In this document: positions 16,548 through 25,642 of the stretch, piece by piece
Numbering within the stretch: position 1 is the stretch's first letter
How the letters are laid out: the number at the start of each line of letters is the position of its first letter
Source: Oceanispirochaeta sp963676905
GTDB lineage: Bacteria > Spirochaetota > Spirochaetia > DSM-2461
Length of the DNA stretch: 64,000 nt
Assembly (NCBI GenBank): GCA_963676905.2
Contig: CAXXVE010000001.1
Location: 1,054,001 to 1,118,000 of the forward strand
Reading direction: 5' to 3'
Position numbers and translations under genes: made by a program
Notes under the pieces: generated by a model
Databases searched by the model: none
Seen by the model: only the letters and a program-made list of their open reading frames with translations
Told to the model about the DNA's origin: nothing

Positions 16548-17438
16548 ATGAAAATTGGATTTATTGGACTTGGAATCATGGGAAAACCCATGGCAAAAAA
16601 CCTGATCAAAGCCGGTTATGAACTTGTTGTTCTGGATATGAACAAGGCTGCAGTGGAAGAGCTTGTCAAGGCGGGTGCCGCAACTGCAGGCAGCCCTGCT
16701 GAAGTTGCTTCTCTGACGGATGTTATTGTTACAATGCTCCCTAACTCCCCCCATGTAAAACAGGTGGCACTTGGTGAAAACGGTCTTATTGAGAGCGCCG
16801 CTCCAGGTAAGGTCCTCATCGATATGAGTTCCATCGCCCCCGAAGCAAGCCAGGATGTAGCGGCCGCACTGGCCGGTAAAGGCATGGAGATGCTGGATGC
16901 CCCTGTCAGCGGTGGGGAACCCAAGGCCATCGACGGAACTATTGCCGTTATGGTTGGGGGAAATAAGGATGTTTTTGATGCTCACTTCAAAATTCTTGAT
17001 ACCATGGCAGGATCTGTTGTACATGTCGGAAAGATTGGTGCCGGAAATACAACAAAGCTGTGCAACCAGGTCGTTGTTGCCCTCAATATAGCAGCTGTTT
17101 CAGAAGCTATGATTCTTGCAAAGAAGGCGGGAGTAGATCCCGATCTTGTTTACAAGGCCATCCGCGGCGGTCTTGCGGGAAGCACTGTTATGGATGCCAA
17201 GGCCCCCATGATGATGGACAGAAACTTCGATCCCGGATTCAGAATTGATCTTCATATCAAGGACATGACCAATGCTCTGGATACTTCCAGAGCAGTTGGC
17301 GCACCCCTTCCCCTGGCAGCCCAGGTTATGGAAATTATGCAGGCCATCAAACAGGATGGCTGCGGAGTAGAAGACCACTCAAGTATTGTGAAATATTATG
17401 AGAAAATTTCCAACGCAGAGGTCTCCAGAGAAGCCTGA
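16548..17438 (+). CDS. garR: Tartronate semialdehyde (2-hydroxy-3-oxopropionate) reductase
   Basis: The 296-residue member of the beta-hydroxyacid dehydrogenase family reduces tartronate semialdehyde to D-glycerate with NAD(P)H. It has a Rossmann start FIGLGIMGKPMAKNL, the substrate motif DAPVSGGEPKA, and the catalytic lysine in GAGNTTKLCNQ (about 170). Length and motifs match GarR/GlxR; 3-hydroxyisobutyrate dehydrogenase is the nearest alternative. GGAGG lies 7 bases before the ATG. It is the last gene of the operon, which ends at a strong terminator. Confidence 0.88.
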   Translation: MKIGFIGLGIMGKPMAKNLIKAGYELVVLDMNKAAVEELVKAGAATAGSPAEVASLTDVIVTMLPNSPHVKQVALGENGLIESAAPGKVLIDMSSIAPEASQDVAAALAGKGMEMLDAPVSGGEPKAIDGTIAVMVGGNKDVFDAHFKILDTMAGSVVHVGKIGAGNTTKLCNQVVVALNIAAVSEAMILAKKAGVDPDLVYKAIRGGLAGSTVMDAKAPMMMDRNFDPGFRIDLHIKDMTNALDTSRAVGAPLPLAAQVMEIMQAIKQDGCGVEDHSSIVKYYEKISNAEVSREA

Positions 17439-17472
17439 TCAGTACAGACTGAATTAGATTGAAAGAGTTGCA

Positions 17473-17505
17473 GGGACCGGTCCGTCAGGGGCCGGTCCCT
17501 TTTTT
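17473..17505 (+). terminator. Rho-independent terminator of the glucarate-type operon
   Basis: GGGACCGGTCC pairs with GGGCCGGTCCC around loop GTCAG (one G-T pair), followed by TTTTTT. The right half also encodes the last residues and stop codon (17485-17487) of the convergent IclR gene. Confidence 0.88.
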
Positions 17506-18267
17506 GAACCCCAGGGCCCGGGAGCTTTCAGCGGCTGCTTCTACAACAAGTGGCCCCAGATCCTGTAAAAGCTCCTCCTTTGAGTAGTGGAGGGTCAGGA
17601 CCGACAGGCCGATCGTGCCTGCCAGCTCTCCTCTGAAGTCAAAAACCGGTGCTGCAAAACAGATCAGTCCGTCGTTGTACTCCTCAAGATCAAGGCCGTA
17701 ACCCCGCTCACGGATTTCTGAAAGATCTGCCTTCAGCTTCAGCGGGTCTGTCAGGGTATGTGAAGTCTGGCCGGGCAGGCCATTCTCGGAAATCACCCTG
17801 TCTACAAAGTCATCGCCGCTGAAAGCGAGAAGCACCTTGCCCGGAGCGGCGCAGTGCATGAAGAATCTTCCCCCTGCACTTGCTGTTATTCTGACGGTAC
17901 GAACAGAATCAAGATGTTCAAGAAAAAGAGTCTTCATGCCGTCAATTCTGGCCAGATAACAGCTCTCACCTGTCTTCTTCCAGAGGTCCTGCATCGGTTT
18001 TCTTGATGCCCTTACAAGATCCATTCGTTCCACTGTTTTGGAAAGATGGTGGAAGGGGACAAGGCTCATTGTGTATTTGCAGCCCTCCTCCTGTATGATC
18101 CACCCCTCCTTCTGAAGGGTGTGGAGCAGCCGGAAGCACATGTTCTTGTTCAGGTCCAGCTGCTGGGAAATCTCACTGACACCAAGGGGTGTTGCTGATG
18201 CACACAGGCATTCAATGATTCTGACGGCCCCGGTTACCGCCGGGGCGCCATAGGAGGTTTTGGCCAT
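17485..18267 (-). CDS. IclR-family transcriptional regulator 2
   Basis: The 260-residue protein has a winged helix (about 10-75; GVSEISQQLDLNKNMCFRLLHTL) and an IclR effector domain with FMHCAAPGKVLLAFSG. It lies 6 bases downstream of the iron alcohol dehydrogenase on the same strand, so the two are probably cotranscribed. It is convergent with the glucarate-type operon. Its stop codon falls within the terminator stem of that operon, so the tail GFKKGTGP is encoded by terminator sequence. Targets could be the dehydrogenase promoter, the glucarate operon, or both. Confidence 0.88.
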   Translation of the reverse strand: MAKTSYGAPAVTGAVRIIECLCASATPLGVSEISQQLDLNKNMCFRLLHTLQKEGWIIQEEGCKYTMSLVPFHHLSKTVERMDLVRASRKPMQDLWKKTGESCYLARIDGMKTLFLEHLDSVRTVRITASAGGRFFMHCAAPGKVLLAFSGDDFVDRVISENGLPGQTSHTLTDPLKLKADLSEIRERGYGLDLEEYNDGLICFAAPVFDFRGELAGTIGLSVLTLHYSKEELLQDLGPLVVEAAAESSRALGFKKGTGP

Positions 18268-18273
18268 AAAGAC

Positions 18274-19437
18274 TCAGACCGCCAGACGAAGAATGCTTTC
18301 CACATCCTTTGCCGTCAGTTTTGTCTTTGCTCCGCTCACTGCTCCGTCAGGTAGGCAGCGCTCCGCCATCAGGGGAATCTTTGATTCATCAAAGAAATCA
18401 AATTCCGAGAGGGTCGTTTTCAGTCCGAGGAAGCGGTACCACTCCTGAAGAGTTTTAATCATTTTCAGAATGCTTTTCTCTTCATCCGCCTCTTCAATGT
18501 CGAAGACGTTCTTTGCAAAACGGGCAAACCGGGGAATGTCGTTTTTATAGACAAACTTCATCCATGCGGGAAAGACGATGGCCAGGCCCTCTCCATGGGT
18601 TACATCCCATAGGGCGGAGAGCTCATGTTCGATGTTGTGTGACATCCAGTCTTCATCCCGGCCCAGGCCGAGAATCCCGTTGTGGGCCAGAAGCCCTGCC
18701 AGCATGATCTCCGCTCTGTAGTCATAGTTGTCGGGATCAGACATCAGCTTGCGGGAGTTCTTCTGTATTCCTCTCATAGCTCCTTCCGCCAGGTTGTCTA
18801 TAAAATCCACCTCTTTGGTAGATGTAAAATACCGCTCCATAATATGTGCGAACATGTCGGAGATTCCCGCGGTGGTCTGAAAGGAGGGCAGGGTCAGTGT
18901 CAGCTCCGGATTAAGAATGGAGAATACAGGGCGTATCACGTCTCCATGGGCCGCCAGTTTGCGCTCTGTCTCTTCGTTGGATACGACCGAGTCGGGGCTG
19001 CCTTCGCTTCCCGCCGCCGGTAGGGTTAGTATGGTTGCCATGGGCAGGGCTTCGGTAACGGGAATCTCTTCGGTGTAAAAATCCCACACATCCCGTTTTG
19101 CCACGCTTCCCAGGGCAATGGCCTTGGCGCTGTCTATTACAGAACCTCCTCCCACTGCCAGAACAAGTTCAACACCCTCTTTCCTGCAGATCTCTATACC
19201 CTTGCGGACAAGGGACAGTCTGGGGTTGGGCTGGGCACCGGGAAGTTCAAATACGCTCAGTCCCGCTCCTGTAAGGGACTTCATTACTTTGTCATAGAGT
19301 CCTGTCTTTTTAATACTGCCTCCACCGTAGTGGAGTAGAATCTTTTTTCCGAAAGCGGAAGCTTCTGTTCCGACCTGTTCTTCGGTTCCTCTTCCGAAGA
19401 GGATCTTTGTATGAGCCTGAAAACTGAAATTTTCCAT
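18274..19437 (-). CDS. Iron-containing alcohol dehydrogenase
   Basis: This 387-residue group III alcohol dehydrogenase resembles butanol dehydrogenases of the BdhA/YqhD type. It has the nucleotide-binding motif GGGSVIDSAKAIA (about 98-110) and the metal-binding histidine region SHNIEHELSALWDVTHGEGLA. It should reduce aldehydes with NAD(P)H in the cytoplasm, a common sink in fermenters. The neighbouring IclR gene is downstream and probably in the same transcript. An AGGAGAGACC ribosome site precedes the ATG. The true aldehyde substrate is unknown; a role in acid-sugar breakdown is possible from context only. Confidence 0.88.
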   Translation of the reverse strand: MENFSFQAHTKILFGRGTEEQVGTEASAFGKKILLHYGGGSIKKTGLYDKVMKSLTGAGLSVFELPGAQPNPRLSLVRKGIEICRKEGVELVLAVGGGSVIDSAKAIALGSVAKRDVWDFYTEEIPVTEALPMATILTLPAAGSEGSPDSVVSNEETERKLAAHGDVIRPVFSILNPELTLTLPSFQTTAGISDMFAHIMERYFTSTKEVDFIDNLAEGAMRGIQKNSRKLMSDPDNYDYRAEIMLAGLLAHNGILGLGRDEDWMSHNIEHELSALWDVTHGEGLAIVFPAWMKFVYKNDIPRFARFAKNVFDIEEADEEKSILKMIKTLQEWYRFLGLKTTLSEFDFFDESKIPLMAERCLPDGAVSGAKTKLTAKDVESILRLAV

Positions 19438-19463
19438 GGTCTCTCCTTTGATTACTTTTGAAT

Positions 19464-19479
19464 GTTATATAAATATAAC
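19464..19479. promoter_or_regulatory. Palindrome upstream of the iron alcohol dehydrogenase
   Basis: GTTATAT-AA-ATATAAC is a perfect 16-base inverted repeat lying 27 bases before the dehydrogenase start, and GTTATAT occurs again at 19483-19489. It is probably an operator or part of the promoter. The IclR protein encoded in the same unit is the obvious candidate. No gene is supported in 19438-19656. Confidence 0.5.
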
Positions 19480-19656
19480 GCTGTTATATCGAGCGTGCAA
19501 GTTTTATTGAACATCAGATACAGGGTGTATACATTGGCTTATGCTGTTTATGGAGGCATAAAAAACATAAATATCAGATATGGATATAATCAGCATACAT
19601 TCTTTGTCATGGGAAATGCGGCAGCTGGGGATTCCGGAAATGCAGTCTCCCGCCGC

Positions 19657-20859
19657 TCAGTCCGCATCCTCGGAAACGGTGTACTTCTGCCTGAACTTTC
19701 CGGGAGTAATACCGCAGATCCTCTTGAAGTGAGTCCCGAAATGGCTTTGGGAGGAGAAGCCGAGAAAAGCGGCAATTTCAATCAGGGGAGTATCGGTGTA
19801 GGTCAGCAGACTGCGGGAGAGCTGTATTTTCTGGTGTATGATGTAGTCACTGAGAGTTATGTTTTCACAACGGACAAACAGCTCGGACAGATAGGTTGGA
19901 TTGATTTCGATTTCTTCAGCAATTGCTTCAAGAGTGAGGCGTTCATGAAGATGGAGACTGATGTATTTTTTACACCGGGTCACCTTCAGGTGGTGCATGC
20001 CTGAGGGGTTTTTTCTGGTTTTCTGACTCTCCTTTACAAGCTGAATAAAGTGCCTTTCAGAATTCCTGAGGAGCTCCATAAGAGTGCTTCTGCTGTTCAT
20101 CCTCTCAAATTTCCGTATATAACTGTCCGACAGGGAGAAGGCAATCTCCGGGTCCACTCCGCCCCGCATCGCCGCACGGCTTGCATTGGTAAGCACGACG
20201 ATGCAGATGTTCTTGAGGCTTCTTATGGGGTTGTCCGCGAGTATTCCAAGCTGGCCGCTGTAGTCTTCGGCTATGCTCTTTTCAAAGAGTTCCAGATCCC
20301 CGTATTCGATGCTTGAAAGTTCCCTCATCTCCTGGTCGTAGGGGTTGTGGTGTCTGGCATCCTCCAGCTTTTTGAAATACTCTTCCGAGAAGTCTCTTTT
20401 TACCTCTTTATTGCTCTTGTCAACAAGATTGGCCTCTCTGACATCGGCACCGATGAGTTCTGCTTCATTAATCAGATTGTGGATCATAACAACGGCTCTG
20501 ATGTAGCCGTCAAAGTCACAGAAATGGATGGTCTCTCCGGGGGAGTCTCTTCTTTTTAAACTTGTAAACTGGTGCCTCAGCGGGACCGGTTCCCTGAAAG
20601 CCACGGGTCCCATGATGTATACATCCTCTTTGCCTGAAAAAACAGTATAGAACAGGCCGCCATTGATACAGGCTATATAGGGCATTTTGCCGGAACCCAG
20701 GTGCAGCAGGGTATGGACAAGTTCTTTCTCGATAAGAGTCAGGCCGTTGAATTCAAAACGTCCTGTTCTCGTTTCATTCAGTTTTTTATGGCTGTCGAAT
20801 CTGCTTATGGCGGTGTGAAATTCTATACATATGTAATCGAGGACGGCATCAATATTCAT
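19657..20859 (-). CDS. AraC-family transcriptional regulator of the glycosidase cluster
   Basis: The 400-residue protein ends in a typical AraC double helix-turn-helix (about 300-395), including LTLEAIAEEIEINPTYLSEL and AAFLGFSSQSHFGTHFKR. The roughly 290-residue N-terminal region is not one I can name; it may be a sensory domain. The ATG at 20859 follows AAGGAAA, and the open frame further upstream is only antisense to the GH5 gene. It diverges from the GH5-symporter-GH42-GH43 cluster across 84 bases, so it is the likely activator of that cluster. Confidence 0.87.
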   Translation of the reverse strand: MNIDAVLDYICIEFHTAISRFDSHKKLNETRTGRFEFNGLTLIEKELVHTLLHLGSGKMPYIACINGGLFYTVFSGKEDVYIMGPVAFREPVPLRHQFTSLKRRDSPGETIHFCDFDGYIRAVVMIHNLINEAELIGADVREANLVDKSNKEVKRDFSEEYFKKLEDARHHNPYDQEMRELSSIEYGDLELFEKSIAEDYSGQLGILADNPIRSLKNICIVVLTNASRAAMRGGVDPEIAFSLSDSYIRKFERMNSRSTLMELLRNSERHFIQLVKESQKTRKNPSGMHHLKVTRCKKYISLHLHERLTLEAIAEEIEINPTYLSELFVRCENITLSDYIIHQKIQLSRSLLTYTDTPLIEIAAFLGFSSQSHFGTHFKRICGITPGKFRQKYTVSEDAD

Positions 20860-20943
20860 TTTCCTTAATTTTAACCGAAAAATCTGATAAATGTCCAAAC
20901 ATAGTGATATTTGAATGCTGTATTCAGGCTTAGGATCCTTAGC

Positions 20944-22143
20944 ATGGCAAAATATGACGCAATAAATATAAATGGTGTAAACCTCGGCAACTGGCTTGTC
21001 CTGGAGAAGTGGATGAATCCCGCTCTCTTTGACGGCACAACCGCCGAAGATGAATACTGGCTTCCACGGCAGCTTCCGGCGGATGTGTATGAAGCAAGGA
21101 TCAAGATCCACCGCAGTGAATATATCACTGAACGGGATTTTGCGACCATCAGGGGATGGGGGCTCGATTCTGTCCGAATACCTGTACCCTATTTTGTGTT
21201 TGGCGACAGAGAGCCCTTTATCGGCTGTATTGAAGAGCTGGACAAGGCGATGAACTGGGCCGAGCGCTATGGCCTCAAGATCCTGATCGACCTGCATACG
21301 GCTCCCGGCGGTCAGAACGGTTTTGATAACGGCGGTATCTGCGGTGTCTGTACCTGGTCCCGGCAGCCTGACGAGGTTGAGTTTGTTCTCACTGTTCTCG
21401 AACGTCTGGCAGAACGCTACGGCAGCAGAGAGGGGCTCCTTGGAATTCAGCCCATCAACGAACCCATTTCGGAAAGGATGTGGGAGCTGATGGATATCCC
21501 CAACCGCTATGAACCTGTTGACAGGGAGATGGCTGCAGACAGCAGAGGAAATTCCCTGGAGTTTATCAAGTCCTTCTATATCGATGCCTACCACCGCATC
21601 AGAAAATTTCTTGATGATGACAAGTATGTTGTGATCCACGACGCTTTTGAACTTGAAGCATGGAAAGATTTTATGCAGAGCGGTGAGTTCTCGAATGTGA
21701 TCCTCGATACCCACCAGTATCTTATGATGGCCGAGCTGGAAGGCTGCAGTCAGAGTGTTGAAGGCTACCGTGAATATGTTGAAAAAACATGGAAGCCCAT
21801 GATCCGGGAGATGCAGAACTACTTTCCCGTTATCTGCGGTGAGTGGTGTCTTTTTAACTCCTACGGCTGCGGTGTTGATACCAGAGGCGGCCAGTCTGTC
21901 CTGAACGGTCAGGAAGGGGCTTCCGAGGCAAAATTCAGCGATGCGGAAAAGAAAGAGATCTACCGTGCCGTTGCAGTTATGCAGCTGGAAACATGGAATG
22001 AGGTCGGTTCCGGAAACTTCTTCTGGAGCTACAAGCTTCTCATCGACATAGTCAATACTTCGGGCTGGCTCGGCTGGGATTCCTGGGATCTCGGCCGTTG
22101 TATCGCCTTCGGATGGTTCCCTGTAAAGAACCCTTCCACATAA
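20944..22143 (+). CDS. Glycoside hydrolase family 5 enzyme (exo-beta-1,3-glucosidase-like)
   Basis: The 399-residue enzyme has the GH5 clan A catalytic pair: acid/base Glu at about 173 in QPINEP and nucleophile Glu at about 300 in ICGEWC. The N-terminal pattern GVNLGNWLVLEKWMNPALF resembles yeast-type exo-1,3-beta-glucanases. It has no signal peptide, so it acts on imported oligosaccharides. I used the ATG at 20944, with AGGATCC upstream, rather than the TTG at 20911. It begins a cluster with a sugar symporter and two other glycosidases. The exact linkage cleaved cannot be decided from the sequence. Confidence 0.87.
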   Translation: MAKYDAININGVNLGNWLVLEKWMNPALFDGTTAEDEYWLPRQLPADVYEARIKIHRSEYITERDFATIRGWGLDSVRIPVPYFVFGDREPFIGCIEELDKAMNWAERYGLKILIDLHTAPGGQNGFDNGGICGVCTWSRQPDEVEFVLTVLERLAERYGSREGLLGIQPINEPISERMWELMDIPNRYEPVDREMAADSRGNSLEFIKSFYIDAYHRIRKFLDDDKYVVIHDAFELEAWKDFMQSGEFSNVILDTHQYLMMAELEGCSQSVEGYREYVEKTWKPMIREMQNYFPVICGEWCLFNSYGCGVDTRGGQSVLNGQEGASEAKFSDAEKKEIYRAVAVMQLETWNEVGSGNFFWSYKLLIDIVNTSGWLGWDSWDLGRCIAFGWFPVKNPST

Positions 22144-22176
22144 TTTAAAAACAATAGAATATTCAAGAGGAATAAA

Positions 22177-23577
22177 ATGAGTACTGTAGATACAAATACA
22201 AATGTCAAACTGTCTTTTATTGAAAGATTCGGCTATGGTCTGGGTGATTACGCCGGAAACCTGAGCTATTCGGCCATATCGGCCTTTCTTCTGGTTTACT
22301 ACACCAATGTTGTCGGAGCAAGTGCCGCCGTGGCAGCCAGTATTATTGCTGTTTCAAAGATTTTCGACGGGATCACTGACCTTGTAATGGGCCACATAGT
22401 TGACCACACAAGGAGCAAGTGGGGTAAGGCCCGCCCATGGATCGCCCGTCTTGCGGTTCCCATGGCTGTAAGTACTGTTCTGATGTTTTCCGTTCCAGCC
22501 GGTATCAACGAGCGGGTTCAGATTGTCTATATGTTTCTGACATACAACCTGGTATCAACCATCTTCTTTACAGGAATCAATGTCCCCTATGCCACCATGC
22601 AGGGACTTATGACGACCAACCAGTATGAGCGCGGTCTTCTGGGGAACTTCAGAATGCTCCTGGCCACCGCCGGTACCATGACCATCAATACATTTGTTCT
22701 GAAGATGACAACCTTCTTTGGCGGTGGAGATCCCTACAGCCAGTTCGGCTGGACCATTACATTTGTTCTGCTGATGATAGCTTTTACAGCGATCACCTTC
22801 TTTACCTTTTACAGCTGTAAGGAAAGAGTTGTTCAGGAAGTCCAAGAAGGAACATCCCTTGATCTCAAAGACTTTGTTATGGGTCTGAAGGATCTTCTTA
22901 TAAACAAGTACTGGGTTCTTATGGTAATCAACCTCTTTATGATGTATCTGATGATGTCCACCTTCTTCGGGTCAGGGGTGTACTTTGCCCAGTACAATAT
23001 GGGCGATGCCAAATACTTTGCACCCATTGCCAATGCTCTCTCCATGGCTCAGATCATCACCATGTTCCTGACCCCCTTTATTATGAAAAAGCTGAGCAAG
23101 CAGCAGCTGATGATTTTGGGCTCCTGTATCTCCGCAGTGGGATTCCTGCTGACCGGATTTTCCGTTGAACCCAATTTTATTATCTTTGTTTCTGTTCTCA
23201 AGGGAATCGGATTCGGATGCAGTGCCGCTACAATGTTCGGACTCCTTCAGGATGCCATCACCTATGGTGAGTGGTATACTGGTAGAGGTGCCGCCGGAAT
23301 GGGAAATGCTGCGTCCTCCTTTACCTTCAAGATCGGTTCCGGTGTGGGAACAGCCATTCTGGGCTGGGTTCTCAGCGCCGGTGGATTTAATGCTGCCAAT
23401 GCAGTACAGACTGAGTCAGCCCTGACTTCGATCTCCATGGCCTTTGTATGGATTCCCCTTGCGGCGATTGTTGTCACCATTGTCAGTCTTGCCTTCTTCG
23501 ATCTGGACAAGCACTATGACCGCGTCGTATCCGAGTTGGATGCAGGCCGGTTCAGAATCTCTCCTGATATGGTTTAA
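22177..23577 (+). CDS. GPH-family sugar:cation symporter (MelB-like)
   Basis: This 466-residue, 12-segment membrane protein belongs to the glycoside-pentoside-hexuronide:cation symporter family. It opens with FIERFGYGLGDYAGNLSYSAI, and the family cation-site region appears as ISKIFDGITDLVMGHIVDHTRSKWGKARPW in broken form (key residues D, D, R, W between about 62 and 92). It lies between GH5 and GH42 genes, so it probably imports the oligosaccharides they cleave. AGAGG precedes the ATG. It ends 11 bases before the GH42 gene. Confidence 0.92.
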   Translation: MSTVDTNTNVKLSFIERFGYGLGDYAGNLSYSAISAFLLVYYTNVVGASAAVAASIIAVSKIFDGITDLVMGHIVDHTRSKWGKARPWIARLAVPMAVSTVLMFSVPAGINERVQIVYMFLTYNLVSTIFFTGINVPYATMQGLMTTNQYERGLLGNFRMLLATAGTMTINTFVLKMTTFFGGGDPYSQFGWTITFVLLMIAFTAITFFTFYSCKERVVQEVQEGTSLDLKDFVMGLKDLLINKYWVLMVINLFMMYLMMSTFFGSGVYFAQYNMGDAKYFAPIANALSMAQIITMFLTPFIMKKLSKQQLMILGSCISAVGFLLTGFSVEPNFIIFVSVLKGIGFGCSAATMFGLLQDAITYGEWYTGRGAAGMGNAASSFTFKIGSGVGTAILGWVLSAGGFNAANAVQTESALTSISMAFVWIPLAAIVVTIVSLAFFDLDKHYDRVVSELDAGRFRISPDMV

Positions 23578-23588
23578 GGAGTAACAGA

Positions 23589-25586
23589 GTGTTGAAAAAA
23601 CTGCTCTTCGGAGTTGCCTACTATCCCGAATACCTGAAGGAAGACAGGATAGATACAGATTTCAGAATGATGAAGGCCGCCGGGATGAATACTGTCCGGA
23701 TAGCCGAATCCACCTGGAGTACTATGGAACCCGAAGAGGGCGTTTTCAACTTCTCCTATGTTGATGCTCTTCTGAAGGCGGCGGAGCAGCATGATCTTGA
23801 CCTGATTGTGGGAACTCCAAGCTACGCCGTTCCCCCCTGGCTTGTAAAGAAAGACCCCGAGGTCCTTCTGGACGGGAGGGATAACAGAGAGAGCTACGGC
23901 CGCCGCCAGAACATGGATATCATGAACCTGACCTACCGCCGCCATGTGGAACGGATTATCCGAAGGCTTATGGAGCGCACAGCCGGTCATCCCCGGGTTA
24001 TCGGTTTTCAGATTGATAACGAGTGTAAGGACTACGGCAACTACTCTCCCGGTGTGCAGGCTGCCTTTACAGAGTACCTGAAAGAAAAGTTCAGTACAGT
24101 TGAAGCCTATAACAGGGCATTCGGCCTGGCCTACTGGAGTAACTCCATAGGCCGCTGGGAGGACATGCCCGATCTTAGGGGAACCATCAATGGAGGTCTG
24201 GCTTCGGAATTTGCGTCGTTCCGCAGGTCACAGACCGCCGGGTTCCTTAAGTGGCAGGCCGGCCTTGTAAACGAGTACCGCCGGGAGGATCAGTTCATTA
24301 CCCACAACTTTGACTTTGAGTGGCGGAAGTTCGGTGCCGACATCGCCCAGGACGGTTACTCCTACGGTGTTCAGTCCGACCTGAACCATGCAGAGGCGTC
24401 AGAGGCTGTGACTCTAGCAGGGACCGACATCTACCATCCCACCCAGGACAGTCTCACCGGGGCGGAGATCGCTTTCGGCGGAGACAGCATACGCAGCCTG
24501 AAGGGAGACAATTACCTGGTTCTTGAGTGCCAGGCACAGGCCTTCAAATATTGGACTCCCTATCCCGGTCAGCTCCGTCAGCATGCCTACAGCCATCTGG
24601 CTTTCGGCGCCGGCGGGGTGATGTACTGGAACTGGCACTCCATTCACAACAGCTTCGAGACCTACTGGAAGGGGCTTCTGAGCCACGACATGGAGAGTAA
24701 TCCTGTCTATGAAGAGGCGGCCCGATTCGGTTCGGAATGGCAAAGGCTCTCCCATGAGCTTGTTCATCTGAAAAAGGAGAACAGGGTTGCCCTGGTGACA
24801 GACAGTAAATCCCTGGATGCCCTGAAGTGGTTTCCTCTGGACCGGGACCTCTCTTATAACGATGTTGTCCGGTGGATGTATGACTCTCTCTATGAGATGA
24901 ATCTCGAGTGTGATATCGTTGACATCAATGTACTGGATACAAGGGCATACGATATGATCGTGACTCCTGTTTTATACAGCATCACAGAGGAGAAGCTGAA
25001 TGATCTGAAGGCCTTTGTAGAGAGAGGGGGTGTCCTCTTCAGCAGCTTCAAGTCCTTTATTGCCGATGAAAACCTGACGGTCTACAGGGATCGGGCTCCC
25101 CATCTTTTAAGTGAGGTATTCGGTCTCTTCCATCAGCAGTATACCGAGCCTGTCAATCTGAGTGTTGCAGGGCATAAAGTTAAGCAGTTTGCTGAACTCC
25201 TGCAGCCTGCCGGCGCAGAGGTGCTGGCGGCATATACACACCGCTACTGGGACCGCTATGCAGCTGTTACAAAAAACGGATACGGCGGGGGGAAGGCCTG
25301 GTACATCGGATGTTATACTTCGAAAGAGTATTTGAAGTCCCTGCTCCGGCTGGCCGCTGTCGATGCGGGGCTGAAGCTGCCCTCTCTGGAGGCGCCTCTG
25401 ATCCTCCGCTCGGGAGTCAATTCAGAGGGGAAGAAGATAAGCTTTCTTTTCAACTACACCAGCGGCAGACGGAGCGCTGTCAATCCGGCGGGAGATTCAG
25501 TCGAACTTCTCACAGGCCGGAGATATGCTTCTGGGGAAGAGATAAAAATGCCTGACTGGGGTGTCTGCATCCTTAAAGAAAAATAA
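23589..25586 (+). CDS. Beta-galactosidase, GH42
   Basis: The 665-residue enzyme has the GH42 (beta/alpha)8 domain, with acid/base Glu at about 145 (QIDNECKDYG) and nucleophile Glu at about 313 (LVLECQAQ). A trimerisation domain and a small C-terminal beta domain follow, and the length is normal for the family. There is no signal peptide. The start is GTG, with AAGGAG 7 bases upstream that overlaps the end of the symporter gene. Although GH42 members mostly cleave beta-galactosides, some act on other beta-linked sugars; the GH5 and GH43 partners suggest a plant-wall or mixed oligosaccharide source. Confidence 0.92.
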   Translation: MLKKLLFGVAYYPEYLKEDRIDTDFRMMKAAGMNTVRIAESTWSTMEPEEGVFNFSYVDALLKAAEQHDLDLIVGTPSYAVPPWLVKKDPEVLLDGRDNRESYGRRQNMDIMNLTYRRHVERIIRRLMERTAGHPRVIGFQIDNECKDYGNYSPGVQAAFTEYLKEKFSTVEAYNRAFGLAYWSNSIGRWEDMPDLRGTINGGLASEFASFRRSQTAGFLKWQAGLVNEYRREDQFITHNFDFEWRKFGADIAQDGYSYGVQSDLNHAEASEAVTLAGTDIYHPTQDSLTGAEIAFGGDSIRSLKGDNYLVLECQAQAFKYWTPYPGQLRQHAYSHLAFGAGGVMYWNWHSIHNSFETYWKGLLSHDMESNPVYEEAARFGSEWQRLSHELVHLKKENRVALVTDSKSLDALKWFPLDRDLSYNDVVRWMYDSLYEMNLECDIVDINVLDTRAYDMIVTPVLYSITEEKLNDLKAFVERGGVLFSSFKSFIADENLTVYRDRAPHLLSEVFGLFHQQYTEPVNLSVAGHKVKQFAELLQPAGAEVLAAYTHRYWDRYAAVTKNGYGGGKAWYIGCYTSKEYLKSLLRLAAVDAGLKLPSLEAPLILRSGVNSEGKKISFLFNYTSGRRSAVNPAGDSVELLTGRRYASGEEIKMPDWGVCILKEK

Positions 25587-25642
25587 GAGATCCTGAAATT
25601 AGAAGAGCCCTCGGAAGGAGGGTGTTTTGAGGTTTATAAGAT

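Noticed and set aside
19657..21714. A 685-codon open frame on the minus strand as a single protein
   Set aside because: Its upstream part is antisense to the well-supported GH5 gene, and the AraC protein has a good start with a ribosome site at 20859.
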